A DNA stretch of 64,000 nt from Halospina sp040196175 (GCF_040196175.1 NZ_JBEFNF010000001.1:744001-808000); one strand, 5' to 3'. Positions 8,542 through 17,559 are shown, numbered from the stretch's first letter. Notes: generated by a model not told the origin, from the sequence alone. A program made the numbers and translations.

Positions 8542-9294
8542 ATGGACCGCTCGCTCTATATCTCCATGACCGGCGCCAAGCAGAACATGTATGCGCAGCA
8601 GGTCAACTCCAATAATCTGGCGAACGCGGATACCACCGGGTTCAAGCAGGATTTCGCGAATGCGCGCAGTATGCCGGTATTCGGGGAGGGGCATCCCTCA
8701 CGGGCCTACGCCATGACAGAGAATCCGGGAGCGGACCTCAGCCATGGGCCCATGAAACAGACCGGGCGTTCTCTGGACGTTGCCATCAAGGGCGACGGCT
8801 GGCTGGCGGTGGAACCGGAGCCGGGTGAAGAGGCTTATACCCGCGCCGGGAGCCTCCAGGTTGACGCTAACGGGATTCTGCGCAATGGCGAAGGACTCCC
8901 CGTAATGGGCAATGGCGGCCCGGTCGCGGTCCCTCCGGCGGATAAGGTGGAGATCGGTTCGGACGGGACCCTTTCGGTCGTGCCTGCCGGGGCGCCCAGC
9001 GATCAGCTGGTGCAGGTGGACCGGCTCAAGCTTGTGAACCCGGATCAGGAAGCACTTCAGAAAGGTGACGACGGCTTGTTCCGCTTCAAGCCTGATGCGG
9101 ATCAACAGGGGGCTGCGCAGCCGGATGGCGATGTCCGCGTCGTCAGCGGGTTTCTGGAAGGGTCCAATGTCTCCGCCGTAGAATCCATGATCCATAACCT
9201 TCAACTTTCCCGCCAGTACGAGATGCAGGTCAAGGCCATGCAGACCGCCGACGAGAACAGCCAGAGCGTGGCACGCTTATTGCAAGACCTCTGA
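8542..9294 (+). CDS. flgF: Flagellar proximal rod protein FlgF
   Basis: 250 residues, normal FlgF length. It begins M-D-R-S-L-Y-I-S-M-T-G-A-K and carries N-N-L-A-N-A-D-T-T-G-F-K-Q-D-F (about residues 27-41), the FlgE/F/G core motif (S-L-D-V-A-I-K-G-D-G-W) and the terminal helix (S-R-Q-Y-E-M-Q-V-K-A-M-Q-T-A). The ATG at 8542 follows an AGGAGG ribosome-binding site. It is separated from flgE by 39 bp and from flgG by 84 bp. Confidence 0.94.
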   Translation: MDRSLYISMTGAKQNMYAQQVNSNNLANADTTGFKQDFANARSMPVFGEGHPSRAYAMTENPGADLSHGPMKQTGRSLDVAIKGDGWLAVEPEPGEEAYTRAGSLQVDANGILRNGEGLPVMGNGGPVAVPPADKVEIGSDGTLSVVPAGAPSDQLVQVDRLKLVNPDQEALQKGDDGLFRFKPDADQQGAAQPDGDVRVVSGFLEGSNVSAVESMIHNLQLSRQYEMQVKAMQTADENSQSVARLLQDL

Positions 9295-9378
9295 TGGAAA
9301 CGTCATGGGTGACGGAAAAGCGGCAAACCGATGCCGCCGCCCGAAGGGCCCGCACCCACGCGATCGGAGGACAGAACA

Positions 9379-10164
9379 ATGCATCCAGCGCTTTGGGTCA
9401 GCAAGACCGGCCTCGCCGCTCAGGACAAACAGCTGAGCACCATTTCCAACAACCTGGCGAACGTCAACACCACCGGTTTCAAGCGTGACCGCGCCAATTT
9501 CCAGGACTTGATGTACCAGACGGAGCGTCAGCCAGGCGGTCTGTCTTCCCAGAACACAGAGCTGCCCTCGGGGCTGCAACTGGGCACTGGTGTGCGGGTT
9601 GCGGCTACCAGCAAAGAGCACACTCAGGGCGATATGAAAGTCACGGATCAGTCCCTGGACATGGCCATTGATGGTGAAGGGTTCTTCCGGGTGCTGAAAC
9701 CGGATGGCGAAGTGGCCTACACCCGCAACGGTGAGTTCCAGCTCAACTCAGAAGGGACGATCGTTACCCCTAATGGCAACCCGCTTGAGCCCAACATCAA
9801 TGTGCCGGAAAACGCGACCTCGATTACAGTCGGTCGCGATGGCACTGTCAGCGCCAAAATCGCCAATCAGCCGGAACCGCAGCAACTGGGTCAGATTGAT
9901 CTTGCTAATTTTGTGAACCCGCAGGGGCTCCAGGCCGTTGGAAGCAATCTCTACCAGGAAACCGCTGCCAGTGGCGATCCGCTGGTTGGTGAGGCCGGCG
10001 TGGACGGTATTGGCACCATTGAACAGGGGATGCTGGAGGGCTCCAACGTTGAGGTGGTGGAGGAAATGGTCAACATGATTACCACCCAGCGCGCGTACGA
10101 GATGAACTCCAAGGTGGTCTCGACTTCGGACCAGATGCTCCAGTTCATTACTCAGAACCTGTAA
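9379..10164 (+). CDS. flgG: Flagellar distal rod protein FlgG
   Basis: 261 residues from ATG 9379, matching the conserved FlgG length of about 260. A longer frame opens at 9331, but the internal ATG is chosen because it has a GGAGGA element seven bases upstream and gives the family N-terminus M-H-P-A-L-W-V-S-K-T-G-L. Motifs: N-N-L-A-N-V-N-T-T-G-F-K-R-D, D-M-A-I-D-G-E-G-F-F, and the C-terminal M-I-T-T-Q-R-A-Y-E-M-N-S-K-V. FlgG forms the distal rod whose length is limited by the P and L rings encoded next. Confidence 0.95.
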   Translation: MHPALWVSKTGLAAQDKQLSTISNNLANVNTTGFKRDRANFQDLMYQTERQPGGLSSQNTELPSGLQLGTGVRVAATSKEHTQGDMKVTDQSLDMAIDGEGFFRVLKPDGEVAYTRNGEFQLNSEGTIVTPNGNPLEPNINVPENATSITVGRDGTVSAKIANQPEPQQLGQIDLANFVNPQGLQAVGSNLYQETAASGDPLVGEAGVDGIGTIEQGMLEGSNVEVVEEMVNMITTQRAYEMNSKVVSTSDQMLQFITQNL

Positions 10165-10189
10165 CGCTTGGGGTAGAGGGAGAGCCTTG

Positions 10190-10876
10190 ATGATTACGCC
10201 AGGCATGCTACTCAAGCGGGCCATGCTGCTGATGCTGATCCTGGTGCTGGCTGGGTGCCAGGCCATGACCCGTGAGCGCGCCAAACCCGGGGATCCGGCG
10301 TTCGCGCCGGTTGAGCCGGAGGCGATGATGGCGGATCAGCCGGTCAATGGTTCCATCTATCAGAACTCGCGCAACCATAATCTGTTCGGCGACAGCAAGG
10401 CGCTGAATGTGGGCGATGTGGTGACGGTGCAGCTGCAGGAAAACACGGCGGCCTCTAAGACCTCCAATACCAACATCACCAAGGAGAGTGAAGCTGGCCT
10501 GGAGGCCCCCTCGGTGCTGGGGCAGGAAGGCTTGGGGATTGGGACTGACGTGAGCCAGGACCGTGAATTCGATGGGGCTGCCCAGGCGGACCAGAGCAAT
10601 CAGCTGAGTGGCAGTATCACCGTCACTGTGGTTGAGGTTATGCCCAATGGTGTGTTGCGGGTGCGTGGCGAGAAATGGCTTGAGCTGACTCAGGGCAAGG
10701 AATACGTGCGGGTTTCCGGGTTGATCCGGCAACAGGACATCGGCTCCGACAACCGGGTGAGTTCGCGCCGGATTGCGGATGCGCGGATTTCCTATGGCGG
10801 GACCGGTGACTTTGACCAGTCCAACCGTATGGGCTGGCTGACCCGTTTCTTCAACAGTGAATGGTGGCCGCTGTGA
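10190..10876 (+). CDS. flgH: Flagellar L-ring lipoprotein FlgH
   Basis: 228 residues from ATG 10190; a TTG codon immediately upstream (10187) is in frame but the ATG sits at better spacing from the GAGGGAGA element. The N-terminus has a lipoprotein signal with lipobox L-A-G-C, as expected for FlgH, which is lipid-anchored in the outer membrane and assembles the L-ring bushing. Family motifs include S-I-Y-Q-N-S-R, L-F-G-D-S-K-A-L-N-V-G-D-V-V-T-V and the C-terminal R-I-A-D-A-R-I-S-Y-G-G-T-G. It lies directly between flgG and flgI. Confidence 0.95.
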   Translation: MITPGMLLKRAMLLMLILVLAGCQAMTRERAKPGDPAFAPVEPEAMMADQPVNGSIYQNSRNHNLFGDSKALNVGDVVTVQLQENTAASKTSNTNITKESEAGLEAPSVLGQEGLGIGTDVSQDREFDGAAQADQSNQLSGSITVTVVEVMPNGVLRVRGEKWLELTQGKEYVRVSGLIRQQDIGSDNRVSSRRIADARISYGGTGDFDQSNRMGWLTRFFNSEWWPL

Positions 10877-10899
10877 GCAGTCGTTCAGGAGGTGGCGTC

Positions 10900-11994
10900 A
10901 TGTGGAATCGGATTGCGGCAGTACTGATGCTGGCCGTTCTGGTGGCCGCTCCGGTGCAGGCCGACCGGCTCAAGGACCTGACTTCAGTGAAGGGGGTGCG
11001 AAACAATCAGCTGGTCGGCTACGGCCTTGTGGTTGGCCTCGCCGGCAGTGGGGATGGGGCGCCTTTCACGAATCAGAGCCTTCGCAACATGATGGACCAG
11101 TTCGGCATCGCCATCCCGCCGGGCGTTGATCCCGGTGCTGAGAATGTGGCTGCTGTCATGGTGACTGCGGATCTCGAGCCGTTTGCCAGCCCCGGCCAGG
11201 AGATCGACGTTACCGTGTCCTCTGTTGGTGATGCCGACAGCCTGCGTGGCGGCACCCTGCTGATGACCCCCCTGCAGGGGGCGGACGGCCAGACTTATGC
11301 CATGGCTCAGGGCAGTCTGGTTGTCGGCGGTTTTGGTGCTGAGGGCGGAGATGGCTCTTCCATAACGGTGAATATACCGAGTGTGGGCCGTATCCCGCAG
11401 GGGGCGACGGTTGAGCGTAAGGTACCGACCGCCTTTTCCGAAGGCGATACCGTTACATTGAATCTGCGCAATCCGGATTTCACGACAGCACGACGTGTCG
11501 TGGAGGCTGTGAACGACCGACTTGGCCCGGAGACCGCCTATGCTAAGAATGCCTCTGCCGTGAAGGTGCGGGCACCACGGGATGCCTCCCAGCGCGTGAG
11601 CTTTCTTTCCATTCTGGAGAACATAGAGATCACTCCAGCGGAGGAATCCGCTAAGGTCGTCGTCAACTCGCGCACCGGCACCATCGTGGTGGGTGAGAAT
11701 GTGAAGGTCAGCCCGGCGGCGGTAACGCATGGTAATCTGAGCGTGACCATCACTGAGAGCCCCGAGGCCGTCGCGCCGGGCCTCTTTGGCGATGGTGACC
11801 CGACCGTTATCCCGCAAACCGATGTGGCGATCGAGCAGGAGGAGGCCCGGATGTTCGAATTCGGGCCGGCCGTTACGCTCAACGAGATTGTTCAGTCCGT
11901 GAATCAGGTAGGCGCCGCGCCGGGCGATGTTATGGCAGTGCTCCAAGCGCTTAAACAGGCCGGCGCGCTGCGCGCGGAACTGATCGTTATCTGA
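10900..11994 (+). CDS. flgI: Flagellar P-ring protein FlgI
   Basis: 364 residues from ATG 10900, which has a perfect AGGAGG seven bases upstream; a longer frame from 10861 would overlap flgH and lacks a site. A Sec signal peptide (about residues 1-20, hydrophobic core then V-Q-A-D) directs it to the periplasm, where it forms the P ring in the peptidoglycan layer. Hallmarks: D-R-L-K-D-L-T-S-V-K-G-V-R-N-N-Q-L-V-G-Y-G-L-V-V-G-L at the mature N-terminus and G-A-A-P-G-D-V-M-A-V-L-Q-A-L-K-Q-A-G-A-L at the C-terminus. Length agrees with E. coli FlgI (365 aa). Confidence 0.96.
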   Translation: MWNRIAAVLMLAVLVAAPVQADRLKDLTSVKGVRNNQLVGYGLVVGLAGSGDGAPFTNQSLRNMMDQFGIAIPPGVDPGAENVAAVMVTADLEPFASPGQEIDVTVSSVGDADSLRGGTLLMTPLQGADGQTYAMAQGSLVVGGFGAEGGDGSSITVNIPSVGRIPQGATVERKVPTAFSEGDTVTLNLRNPDFTTARRVVEAVNDRLGPETAYAKNASAVKVRAPRDASQRVSFLSILENIEITPAEESAKVVVNSRTGTIVVGENVKVSPAAVTHGNLSVTITESPEAVAPGLFGDGDPTVIPQTDVAIEQEEARMFEFGPAVTLNEIVQSVNQVGAAPGDVMAVLQALKQAGALRAELIVI

Positions 11995-12004
11995 GGTGGA
12001 AGCC

Positions 12005-12991
12005 ATGATCCAGTCATCTGCAGGCAGTACCGATAGCGCTCACGTCTACACCGACATGAGTGCCATGAGCGATCTCAAGCGGCTTGCCGATAGCGATCGT
12101 GACAAGGCCCTTGAGAAAGTCGCCAAGCAGTTCGAATCGCTGTTTCTGCAGCAGATGATGAAGTCCATGCGCTCCGCCAATGAGGTCTTCAGCGAGGACA
12201 ACTACCTGAGCAGCCAGGAGACTGAGCAGTATCAGGACATGTTCGACAAGCAGCTGACGCTGAGCCTGACCCAGGAGCGCAGCATTGGTATTGCCGACCA
12301 GCTGGTGCGCCAGCTTGGTGGTGGCGAAAAGGGTGCGGACCGCCCTGATGCCAGGACCAGTATCACTGAGTATGCTCGGCAGTTGCCGGCGCCGGACCCA
12401 AAGCTGGCGGAACGTGTTGATGAAGTCCGTCAAATGATGCCGGAGGCGAACAGCGCGGGTTCCGGGGTTGCCGGTGAAAGCGCCAGCAAGCTGCCTGAAC
12501 AGTTTGAAGGGCCTGAGCAGTTTGTGCAGGCGCTCAGCCCTGTGGCCCGTGATGTGAGCGAGCGCACTGGCGTGCCGGCCCAGGTGATGATTGCCCAGGC
12601 GGCTCTGGAAACCGGGTGGGGGCAGAATATGATCAGTGGTGAAAAGCAGCCCAGCCATAATCTGTTCGGCATCAAAGCGGATGAACGCTGGGACGGTGAG
12701 AAGGTCCGTGTCAGCACCACTGAATTCCGCGACGGGCTGGCAATGCAGGAAAAGGCTGATTTCCGTGCCTACCCCGATTACGCCAGCAGCTTTGAGGATT
12801 ACGCGAACTTCCTGAACGAAAATCCCCGTTACCAGCGGGTGCTGCAACAGGCGGATAATCCGGAAGCATTCGCCCAGGCTCTGCAGGATGCCGGTTACGC
12901 TACGGACCCCGCCTATGCCGACAAAATCCAGGACATTATGGAGCGGCCTACGCTCGGCAGCGTGACCGATGACGGGACGGAAGGGGAGTAA
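12005..12991 (+). CDS. flgJ: Flagellar rod chaperone and peptidoglycan hydrolase FlgJ
   Basis: 328 residues from ATG 12005 (GAGGTGG just upstream); an in-frame GTG at 11996 would add three residues. The N-terminal part (about 25-120) is the rod-binding chaperone region (F-E-S-L-F-L-Q-Q-M-M-K-S-M-R). The C-terminal part (about 170-315) is a GH73 N-acetylglucosaminidase (Q-A-A-L-E-T-G-W-G with the catalytic Glu, then N-L-F-G-I-K-A), which opens the peptidoglycan for the rod. It has the two-domain form found in gammaproteobacteria, and is followed after six bases by flgK. Confidence 0.95.
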   Translation: MIQSSAGSTDSAHVYTDMSAMSDLKRLADSDRDKALEKVAKQFESLFLQQMMKSMRSANEVFSEDNYLSSQETEQYQDMFDKQLTLSLTQERSIGIADQLVRQLGGGEKGADRPDARTSITEYARQLPAPDPKLAERVDEVRQMMPEANSAGSGVAGESASKLPEQFEGPEQFVQALSPVARDVSERTGVPAQVMIAQAALETGWGQNMISGEKQPSHNLFGIKADERWDGEKVRVSTTEFRDGLAMQEKADFRAYPDYASSFEDYANFLNENPRYQRVLQQADNPEAFAQALQDAGYATDPAYADKIQDIMERPTLGSVTDDGTEGE

Positions 12992-12997
12992 GCTGCC

Positions 12998-15682
12998 ATG
13001 AGTCTGCTGAATACGGGCCTGACCGGGATCCTGTCCAACCAGAAGGCACTCGAGACCACCAGTAACAACATTACCAACGCCAACACCCCGGGCTACAGCC
13101 GCCAGCGTGCGGATTTCGAGTCCAACCCTTCCCAGGTATCGGGCAGTGGCTACATCGGGCAGGGGGTGAATGTTGTTGATATTCAGCGGCTCAACGACGA
13201 GTTCATCAACACTCAGCTGCGATCGGATACCACCCTGCACTCGGAGCAGACCGCTCTAGTGGAGAACCTGAATGGCATGGATGATCTTCTGGGGAACGAA
13301 AATACCGGTCTTAACCAGTCTCTGACCCAGTTCTTCGGCACACTTCAGGACGCAGCGGAAAGCCCTGCCTCCGGTTCTCTGCGTGCGCAGGCCCTCAACC
13401 AAGCCGACAACCTGGTGTCCCGATTCAAATCTGTGGATAGTCAGCTGCGTGCGCGAGAGGAAACGGTGAATGACCGTATCTCGGCCAATCTGAGCGAGAT
13501 TAATTCACTGGCGGATGGTATTGCAGAGCTGAACCTCAGTATTGCCGAATCACCAGGGCGTGCCAGCGGGCTCGACGCGAATGATCTGCTGGACAAGCGT
13601 GATGAAAAGCTTCGTAAGCTTTCGGAATTGGTTCAGGTCCAGACCAACGAGAATAATGATGGCACTGTTGATGTGAGTATCGGCAAGGGCCAGGGCGTTG
13701 TCAGCAAGGGTACAAGCGCTACTTTGCGCCTTTCCGGCAGCACCGAGCAGGCGGGTCGACGGGAGGTGCTGCTGCAGGGGGTTGGCCGGGACCGGGCCAT
13801 TACCCATGAGTTGGCGGGCGGAGCCCTGGGCGGTAATCTTTCCTTCCGGGATGAGGTTCTTGAACCGACCATGAATGGTATCGGACGGATCGCCGTCGGC
13901 CTGTCGGAGCGCATCAACGAACAGCATGAACTGGGCCAGGATCTGAATGGCAACCTTGGCGGCAATTTCTTCCGCGACATCAATTCGGAGAGTCTGGCCC
14001 GGGGGCGAATCACCCCGTCCGCTGAAACAGCGGAGAGTGGCAATAGCCAGGCTCGTGTGAACATTACTGACAGCAGCAAGCTGGATACCCGCTCTTACAC
14101 ACTGGAATTCACGGGGCCGGATGATCAGCAGTACCGCATTCGTGACGCGACCAGCGGGGAGCTGGTCAAAACCGGCAGCATCAGTGACAGTGGCCCGTCC
14201 ACTATTTCCATGGAAGGGTTCGAGGTTGAGCTGGAATCCGGCGATTTCGAGCAGGGTGATGAATTCACTATCCGGCCCACCTTCAATGGCGCCCGTGACA
14301 TGGAGACGGCAATCGGCAGTGGCGAGGAGATTGCGCTTGCCGCGCCCATCCGCGCCGAGGCCAGCAGCGGCAACCAGGGTACTGGCCAGATCAGCCAGGG
14401 CCGGATGCTGGATGTTCGTAACCCGCAGACCGGGCGTCGACTGGAGGCCCTGGATCAGAACGGCAATCTCGATCCGCCCATGGAGATCCGGTTCCTTTCG
14501 GAGAATCGCTATGAGGTTGTAGACGTCTCTGACCCTGCCAACCCCAAGTCGCTGGATCCGCCCATGAACAATGTGCGGTTTGAGCCGGGGAAGACGAATA
14601 CCGTGTTCAATGGGGATCCGGGAGCGCGGGTTGTGACAGCTTCTGAGCCACAGGGTGTGGGTCCGCAGGTCGGGACGGACAATGGCTACACCGGGCAGAC
14701 ACTGAACATCCGGGTGCGTAATCCGGAAACCGGTGTGGTTTCAACCCAGCCGGCACTAAACATCAGTGCCAATGAGTCTGCCCAGTCGATTGCCGAGAAA
14801 CTTAATGGACGTTCAGGGGTTCAGGCAACGGCCTATACGGAAACCAAGCTCAGTAACCTCAGTGGTAACGATGCTGAAATCGCCATCTCAGTCAAAGATG
14901 ATTCCGGCACCCAAACGGCTAATTTAGGTCCAATTGATGGTCCTTTAACGGCTGATAGCCTCAAGCAGGCTATGCAGGGCAATAGCGATTTTGCGTCACT
15001 GAATCTCGATGTTCGCACGTCCGGTGATGATGGCAATAGCGTCAAGCTGCGTTCCAACACCGGAGCGGATATACAGGTTCAGCTCAAAAGCAGTGGGGAC
15101 TCACTTGAGGTTGAAAAGCCGAACGCCTATGAGAGTGGTACCGTAGGTGGCGCTCAAACCCTGGGGGCCGCTGGGGAAGAGGCAACTGTTGGGGGCTACG
15201 TCGATACAACCCTCGCCGATGGTGTGCGCCTGACAGCCAATAATGATGGGGTCTTCAACGAGGCCCCCAGTAGTGAACCCGCCTACAAAGGCTTCCAGTT
15301 TGAGCTCAGCGGCAACCCCAAAGCCGGTGACAGTTTCCGTCTTGAAACTAACGAAGGCGGCACCTCGGACAATCGTAACGGCCTGGCCTTGGGCGACCTG
15401 AACGCGAAGAACTACCTGGATGATGGCAACTTCAGCTTTACGGATGCTTACGGCTCCGTGGTGGAGGATGTGGGCTCGCGAACCCGTACCGCCCAGGTGG
15501 ATAAGGAAGCGGCTGGTACGCTCAAAGAGCAGTCCCAGAAACAGTGGGAGGAGCAGTCCGGCGTTAACCTGGATGAGGAAGCCGGTAAGCTCGTCCAGTT
15601 CCAGAACGCTTACAGCGCCTCATCGCAGGTGGTTTCGGTTGCCCGGGACCTGTTCAATACCCTGCTCGGCACCTTCAACTAG
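12998..15682 (+). CDS. flgK: Hook-filament junction protein FlgK (HAP1), very long form
   Basis: 894 residues compared with about 547 in Salmonella and about 680 in Pseudomonas. The N-terminus has the rod/hook motif (S-N-N-I-T-N-A-N-T-P-G-Y-S-R-Q, residues 22-36) and the C-terminus has the FlgK end (Y-S-A-S-S-Q-V-V-S-V-A-R-D-L-F-N-T-L-L). Extra sequence lies between about 345 and 830: a repeated G-D-x-F-x-I/L type beta region (410-430), a G-x-G-x-I-S/T-x-G region (460-510) also seen in FlgL, and a flagellin-hook-IN-like module (about 590-706) homologous to one in FlgE. The expected outcome is a larger surface domain on the junction ring. No frameshift was seen. Confidence 0.94.
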   Translation: MSLLNTGLTGILSNQKALETTSNNITNANTPGYSRQRADFESNPSQVSGSGYIGQGVNVVDIQRLNDEFINTQLRSDTTLHSEQTALVENLNGMDDLLGNENTGLNQSLTQFFGTLQDAAESPASGSLRAQALNQADNLVSRFKSVDSQLRAREETVNDRISANLSEINSLADGIAELNLSIAESPGRASGLDANDLLDKRDEKLRKLSELVQVQTNENNDGTVDVSIGKGQGVVSKGTSATLRLSGSTEQAGRREVLLQGVGRDRAITHELAGGALGGNLSFRDEVLEPTMNGIGRIAVGLSERINEQHELGQDLNGNLGGNFFRDINSESLARGRITPSAETAESGNSQARVNITDSSKLDTRSYTLEFTGPDDQQYRIRDATSGELVKTGSISDSGPSTISMEGFEVELESGDFEQGDEFTIRPTFNGARDMETAIGSGEEIALAAPIRAEASSGNQGTGQISQGRMLDVRNPQTGRRLEALDQNGNLDPPMEIRFLSENRYEVVDVSDPANPKSLDPPMNNVRFEPGKTNTVFNGDPGARVVTASEPQGVGPQVGTDNGYTGQTLNIRVRNPETGVVSTQPALNISANESAQSIAEKLNGRSGVQATAYTETKLSNLSGNDAEIAISVKDDSGTQTANLGPIDGPLTADSLKQAMQGNSDFASLNLDVRTSGDDGNSVKLRSNTGADIQVQLKSSGDSLEVEKPNAYESGTVGGAQTLGAAGEEATVGGYVDTTLADGVRLTANNDGVFNEAPSSEPAYKGFQFELSGNPKAGDSFRLETNEGGTSDNRNGLALGDLNAKNYLDDGNFSFTDAYGSVVEDVGSRTRTAQVDKEAAGTLKEQSQKQWEEQSGVNLDEEAGKLVQFQNAYSASSQVVSVARDLFNTLLGTFN

Positions 15683-15694
15683 GGGAGGGAGCTC

Positions 15695-16909
15695 ATGCGT
15701 GTTTCCACAAGCCAGATCTTCAATCAGGGGATCCAGCAATTCCAGAACCTGAACGCCCAGCAGGCGCGTACCCAGGAGCAGATAGCCACGGGCAAAGAGG
15801 TGTTAAGCCCCTCTGATGACCCGGTGGCCTCAACCCGCATCGTGCAGCTCAAGGATGACCTGGCGCGTAGTGAACAATACCAGGATACGCTGGATATGAC
15901 CCAGACCCGGCTGGAACAGGAAGATGGGTCGCTCTCCAGCTATACCGATGCGCTGGCTCGCACCCGGGAGTTGATGGTTCAGGCCGGCAGTGGCTCGCTG
16001 AGTGAGTCGGATCGTGGCTCCATTGCACAAGAGCTGAAACAGGTAAAGGACCAGATGGTCAGCCTGGCCAATACTCAGGGGCCGCAGGGCGAGTTCCTGT
16101 TCGCAGGCTTTCAGGGCGGGGAGAAGCCGTTTACCGAAGACGTTTCCGGTAATATTGAGTACCGCGGGGACTCTGGCGAGCGCTCGGTTCAGATTGATGA
16201 CGGCGTCACCCTCAAGGTAAACGATAATGGGCGTGAAACCTTCGAGGCCATACCCAGCGATCGGCCTACCTTCAACACTCAGGCCTCACAGGGTAACGAG
16301 GGCAGCGGTCGCATCAGTACCGGGGTCGTGGCAGACCGGGAAGAGTTCGAATCGTTCTACCCGGACGATCTGGTGGTTGAGTTTTCTGGAGGGGGGAGTG
16401 AATTTACGGTGAAATCCAGAGAGACTGGCGAAAAGTTCATCGAAAATGAGGCCTACACCAGTGGGCGTTCTGTTGAAGTGAAGGGCATGCGTTTTGAGAT
16501 TAGCGGTGAGCCTAAAGAAGACGATACCTTTACGGTGACCAGTGGCGACCAACAAAGCATTTTCGGCACCATGGAAAAGATGATCGAGGGGCTGGAGACC
16601 CATCCCAATACGCCGGGTGGGCGCGAAGCGCTGAAGGACACCATCGACCAAGGGCTGGCTAATCTCCAGAATGCCGAGGATCGGGCCACGGAAATCCAGT
16701 CGGGCGTAGGCACGCGCTTGAATACTGTGGAGAGCACTCAGGAGTTCCTGAAAGACAGCGACCTCCTCGCCGAGGAGACTCTTTCGGATCTTGAAGATGT
16801 GGATTACGCTGAGGCTATTAGCCGCCTGACTCAGCAGAACTTCACGCTCCAGGCGGCCCAGCAGTCATTCGCTCAGATCTCACGCCTGTCGCTGTTTGAT
16901 GCGCTGTGA
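15695..16909 (+). CDS. flgL: Hook-filament junction protein FlgL (HAP3)
   Basis: 404 residues with a flagellin-like N-terminus (M-R-V-S-T-S-Q-I-F-N-Q-G-I, then G-K-E-V-L-S-P-S-D-D-P-V-A-S-T-R) and a flagellin-like C-terminal coil ending in S-L-F-D-A-L. The middle (about 185-285) holds an N-E-G-S-G-R-I-S-T-G region related to the one in FlgK, ending in F-E-I-S-G-E-P-K-E-D-D-T-F-T-V. The ATG follows a GGGAGGGAG element. Last gene of the flg block; no filament gene follows, and the next feature is a tRNA with its own promoter. Confidence 0.94.
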   Translation: MRVSTSQIFNQGIQQFQNLNAQQARTQEQIATGKEVLSPSDDPVASTRIVQLKDDLARSEQYQDTLDMTQTRLEQEDGSLSSYTDALARTRELMVQAGSGSLSESDRGSIAQELKQVKDQMVSLANTQGPQGEFLFAGFQGGEKPFTEDVSGNIEYRGDSGERSVQIDDGVTLKVNDNGRETFEAIPSDRPTFNTQASQGNEGSGRISTGVVADREEFESFYPDDLVVEFSGGGSEFTVKSRETGEKFIENEAYTSGRSVEVKGMRFEISGEPKEDDTFTVTSGDQQSIFGTMEKMIEGLETHPNTPGGREALKDTIDQGLANLQNAEDRATEIQSGVGTRLNTVESTQEFLKDSDLLAEETLSDLEDVDYAEAISRLTQQNFTLQAAQQSFAQISRLSLFDAL

Positions 16910-16937
16910 TTGACGCGGCTTTGACCGTGCGTATAAT
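16910..16937 (+). promoter_or_regulatory. Sigma-70 promoter of tRNA-Leu
   Basis: TTGACG at 16910-16915 and TATAAT at 16932-16937 with a 16-bp spacer, starting inside the final codons region of flgL. A GC-rich discriminator (CCCGC) follows the -10, as is common for stable RNA promoters. Confidence 0.75.
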
Positions 16938-16979
16938 CCCGCTTGAGCTGCTGACGCAGCAGTACATCATCCCCTGCTT

Positions 16980-17065
16980 CCGGGAGTGGCGGAACTGGTA
17001 GACGCGCTCGACTCAAAATCGAGTGGCCTTGTGCCTTGTGGGTTCGAGTCCCACCTCCCGGACCA
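16980..17065 (+). tRNA. tRNA-Leu (anticodon CAA)
   Basis: An 86-nt class II tRNA. Acceptor arms CCGGGAG (16980-16986) and CTCCCGG (17055-17061) pair fully, followed by discriminator A and an encoded CCA. The anticodon stem CTCGA/TCGAG encloses loop CTCAAAA, giving anticodon CAA for the UUG codon. A variable arm of leucine type precedes the T-loop GGTTCGAGTCC. Confidence 0.95.
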
Positions 17066-17083
17066 TCTTTTGATCCAGACGTT

Positions 17084-17542
17084 TTAAACGTCCTGCATGC
17101 GACCGACTTCGCGTGCGATTCGCATGGCTTCGTGGCGCTCCAGGTTCAACAGGTTCTCAGCCATCTCCCGTGTTTCAGGGATCTCGGCACGGTCCTGAAG
17201 GTTCTGATAGAGCTCTATGATCTGGTCGTGGAAATCAAAGATTTCCTGGCAGATGCCGTCGAAATCCAGTCTGGTGTAGGGCAGATCACAGGTCCGATGA
17301 GTCTCGACGGGCTTATGGGACAGGAAGTCATAGATCCAGGTCTGAAGTGCCTTGGCATCGCTTTCGTTTTCAAACCCCGCCACTGTTTTTTCCAGTTCCG
17401 CCTCGTGGGTTGCCAGATAATCCAGTAGTATACGGGCGCGTGTTTCCTCATGCTCATTGGCACAGTGTTCAAGGCAGGTGGCCATGTGGCTGTGGAGTGT
17501 GCGCGTCCAGTCGATCAGATCTTTGAACGTTTTGAGTTCCAT
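17084..17542 (-). CDS. Conserved hypothetical helical protein
   Basis: 152 residues, with no signal peptide or membrane segment, predicted almost entirely helical from heptad-like spacing of Leu/Ile. It contains repeated acid/histidine patterns: H-x-H and E-H-C near residues 17-27, T-H-E-A-E-L (about 44-49), D-F-H-D-Q-I-I-E-L-Y (about 103-112) and a C-terminal L-E-R-H-E-A-M-R-I. These E-x-x-H-like pairs recall ferritin- or hemerythrin-type four-helix bundles, but the assignment is inference. I recall similar small proteins in halophilic gammaproteobacteria, of unknown role. It lies 17 bp downstream of the permease remnant on the same strand. Start ATG 17542 is preceded by an AGGAG-like element. 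Confidence 0.75.
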   Translation of the reverse strand: MELKTFKDLIDWTRTLHSHMATCLEHCANEHEETRARILLDYLATHEAELEKTVAGFENESDAKALQTWIYDFLSHKPVETHRTCDLPYTRLDFDGICQEIFDFHDQIIELYQNLQDRAEIPETREMAENLLNLERHEAMRIAREVGRMQDV

Positions 17543-17559
17543 TGTGAGCGCTCCTTTGG

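Noticed and set aside
12014..13240. Long open frame of 408 codons on the minus strand opposite flgJ and flgK.
   Set aside because: It is antisense to well-supported flagellar genes, has no recognisable motif and follows from GC-rich third-position bias.
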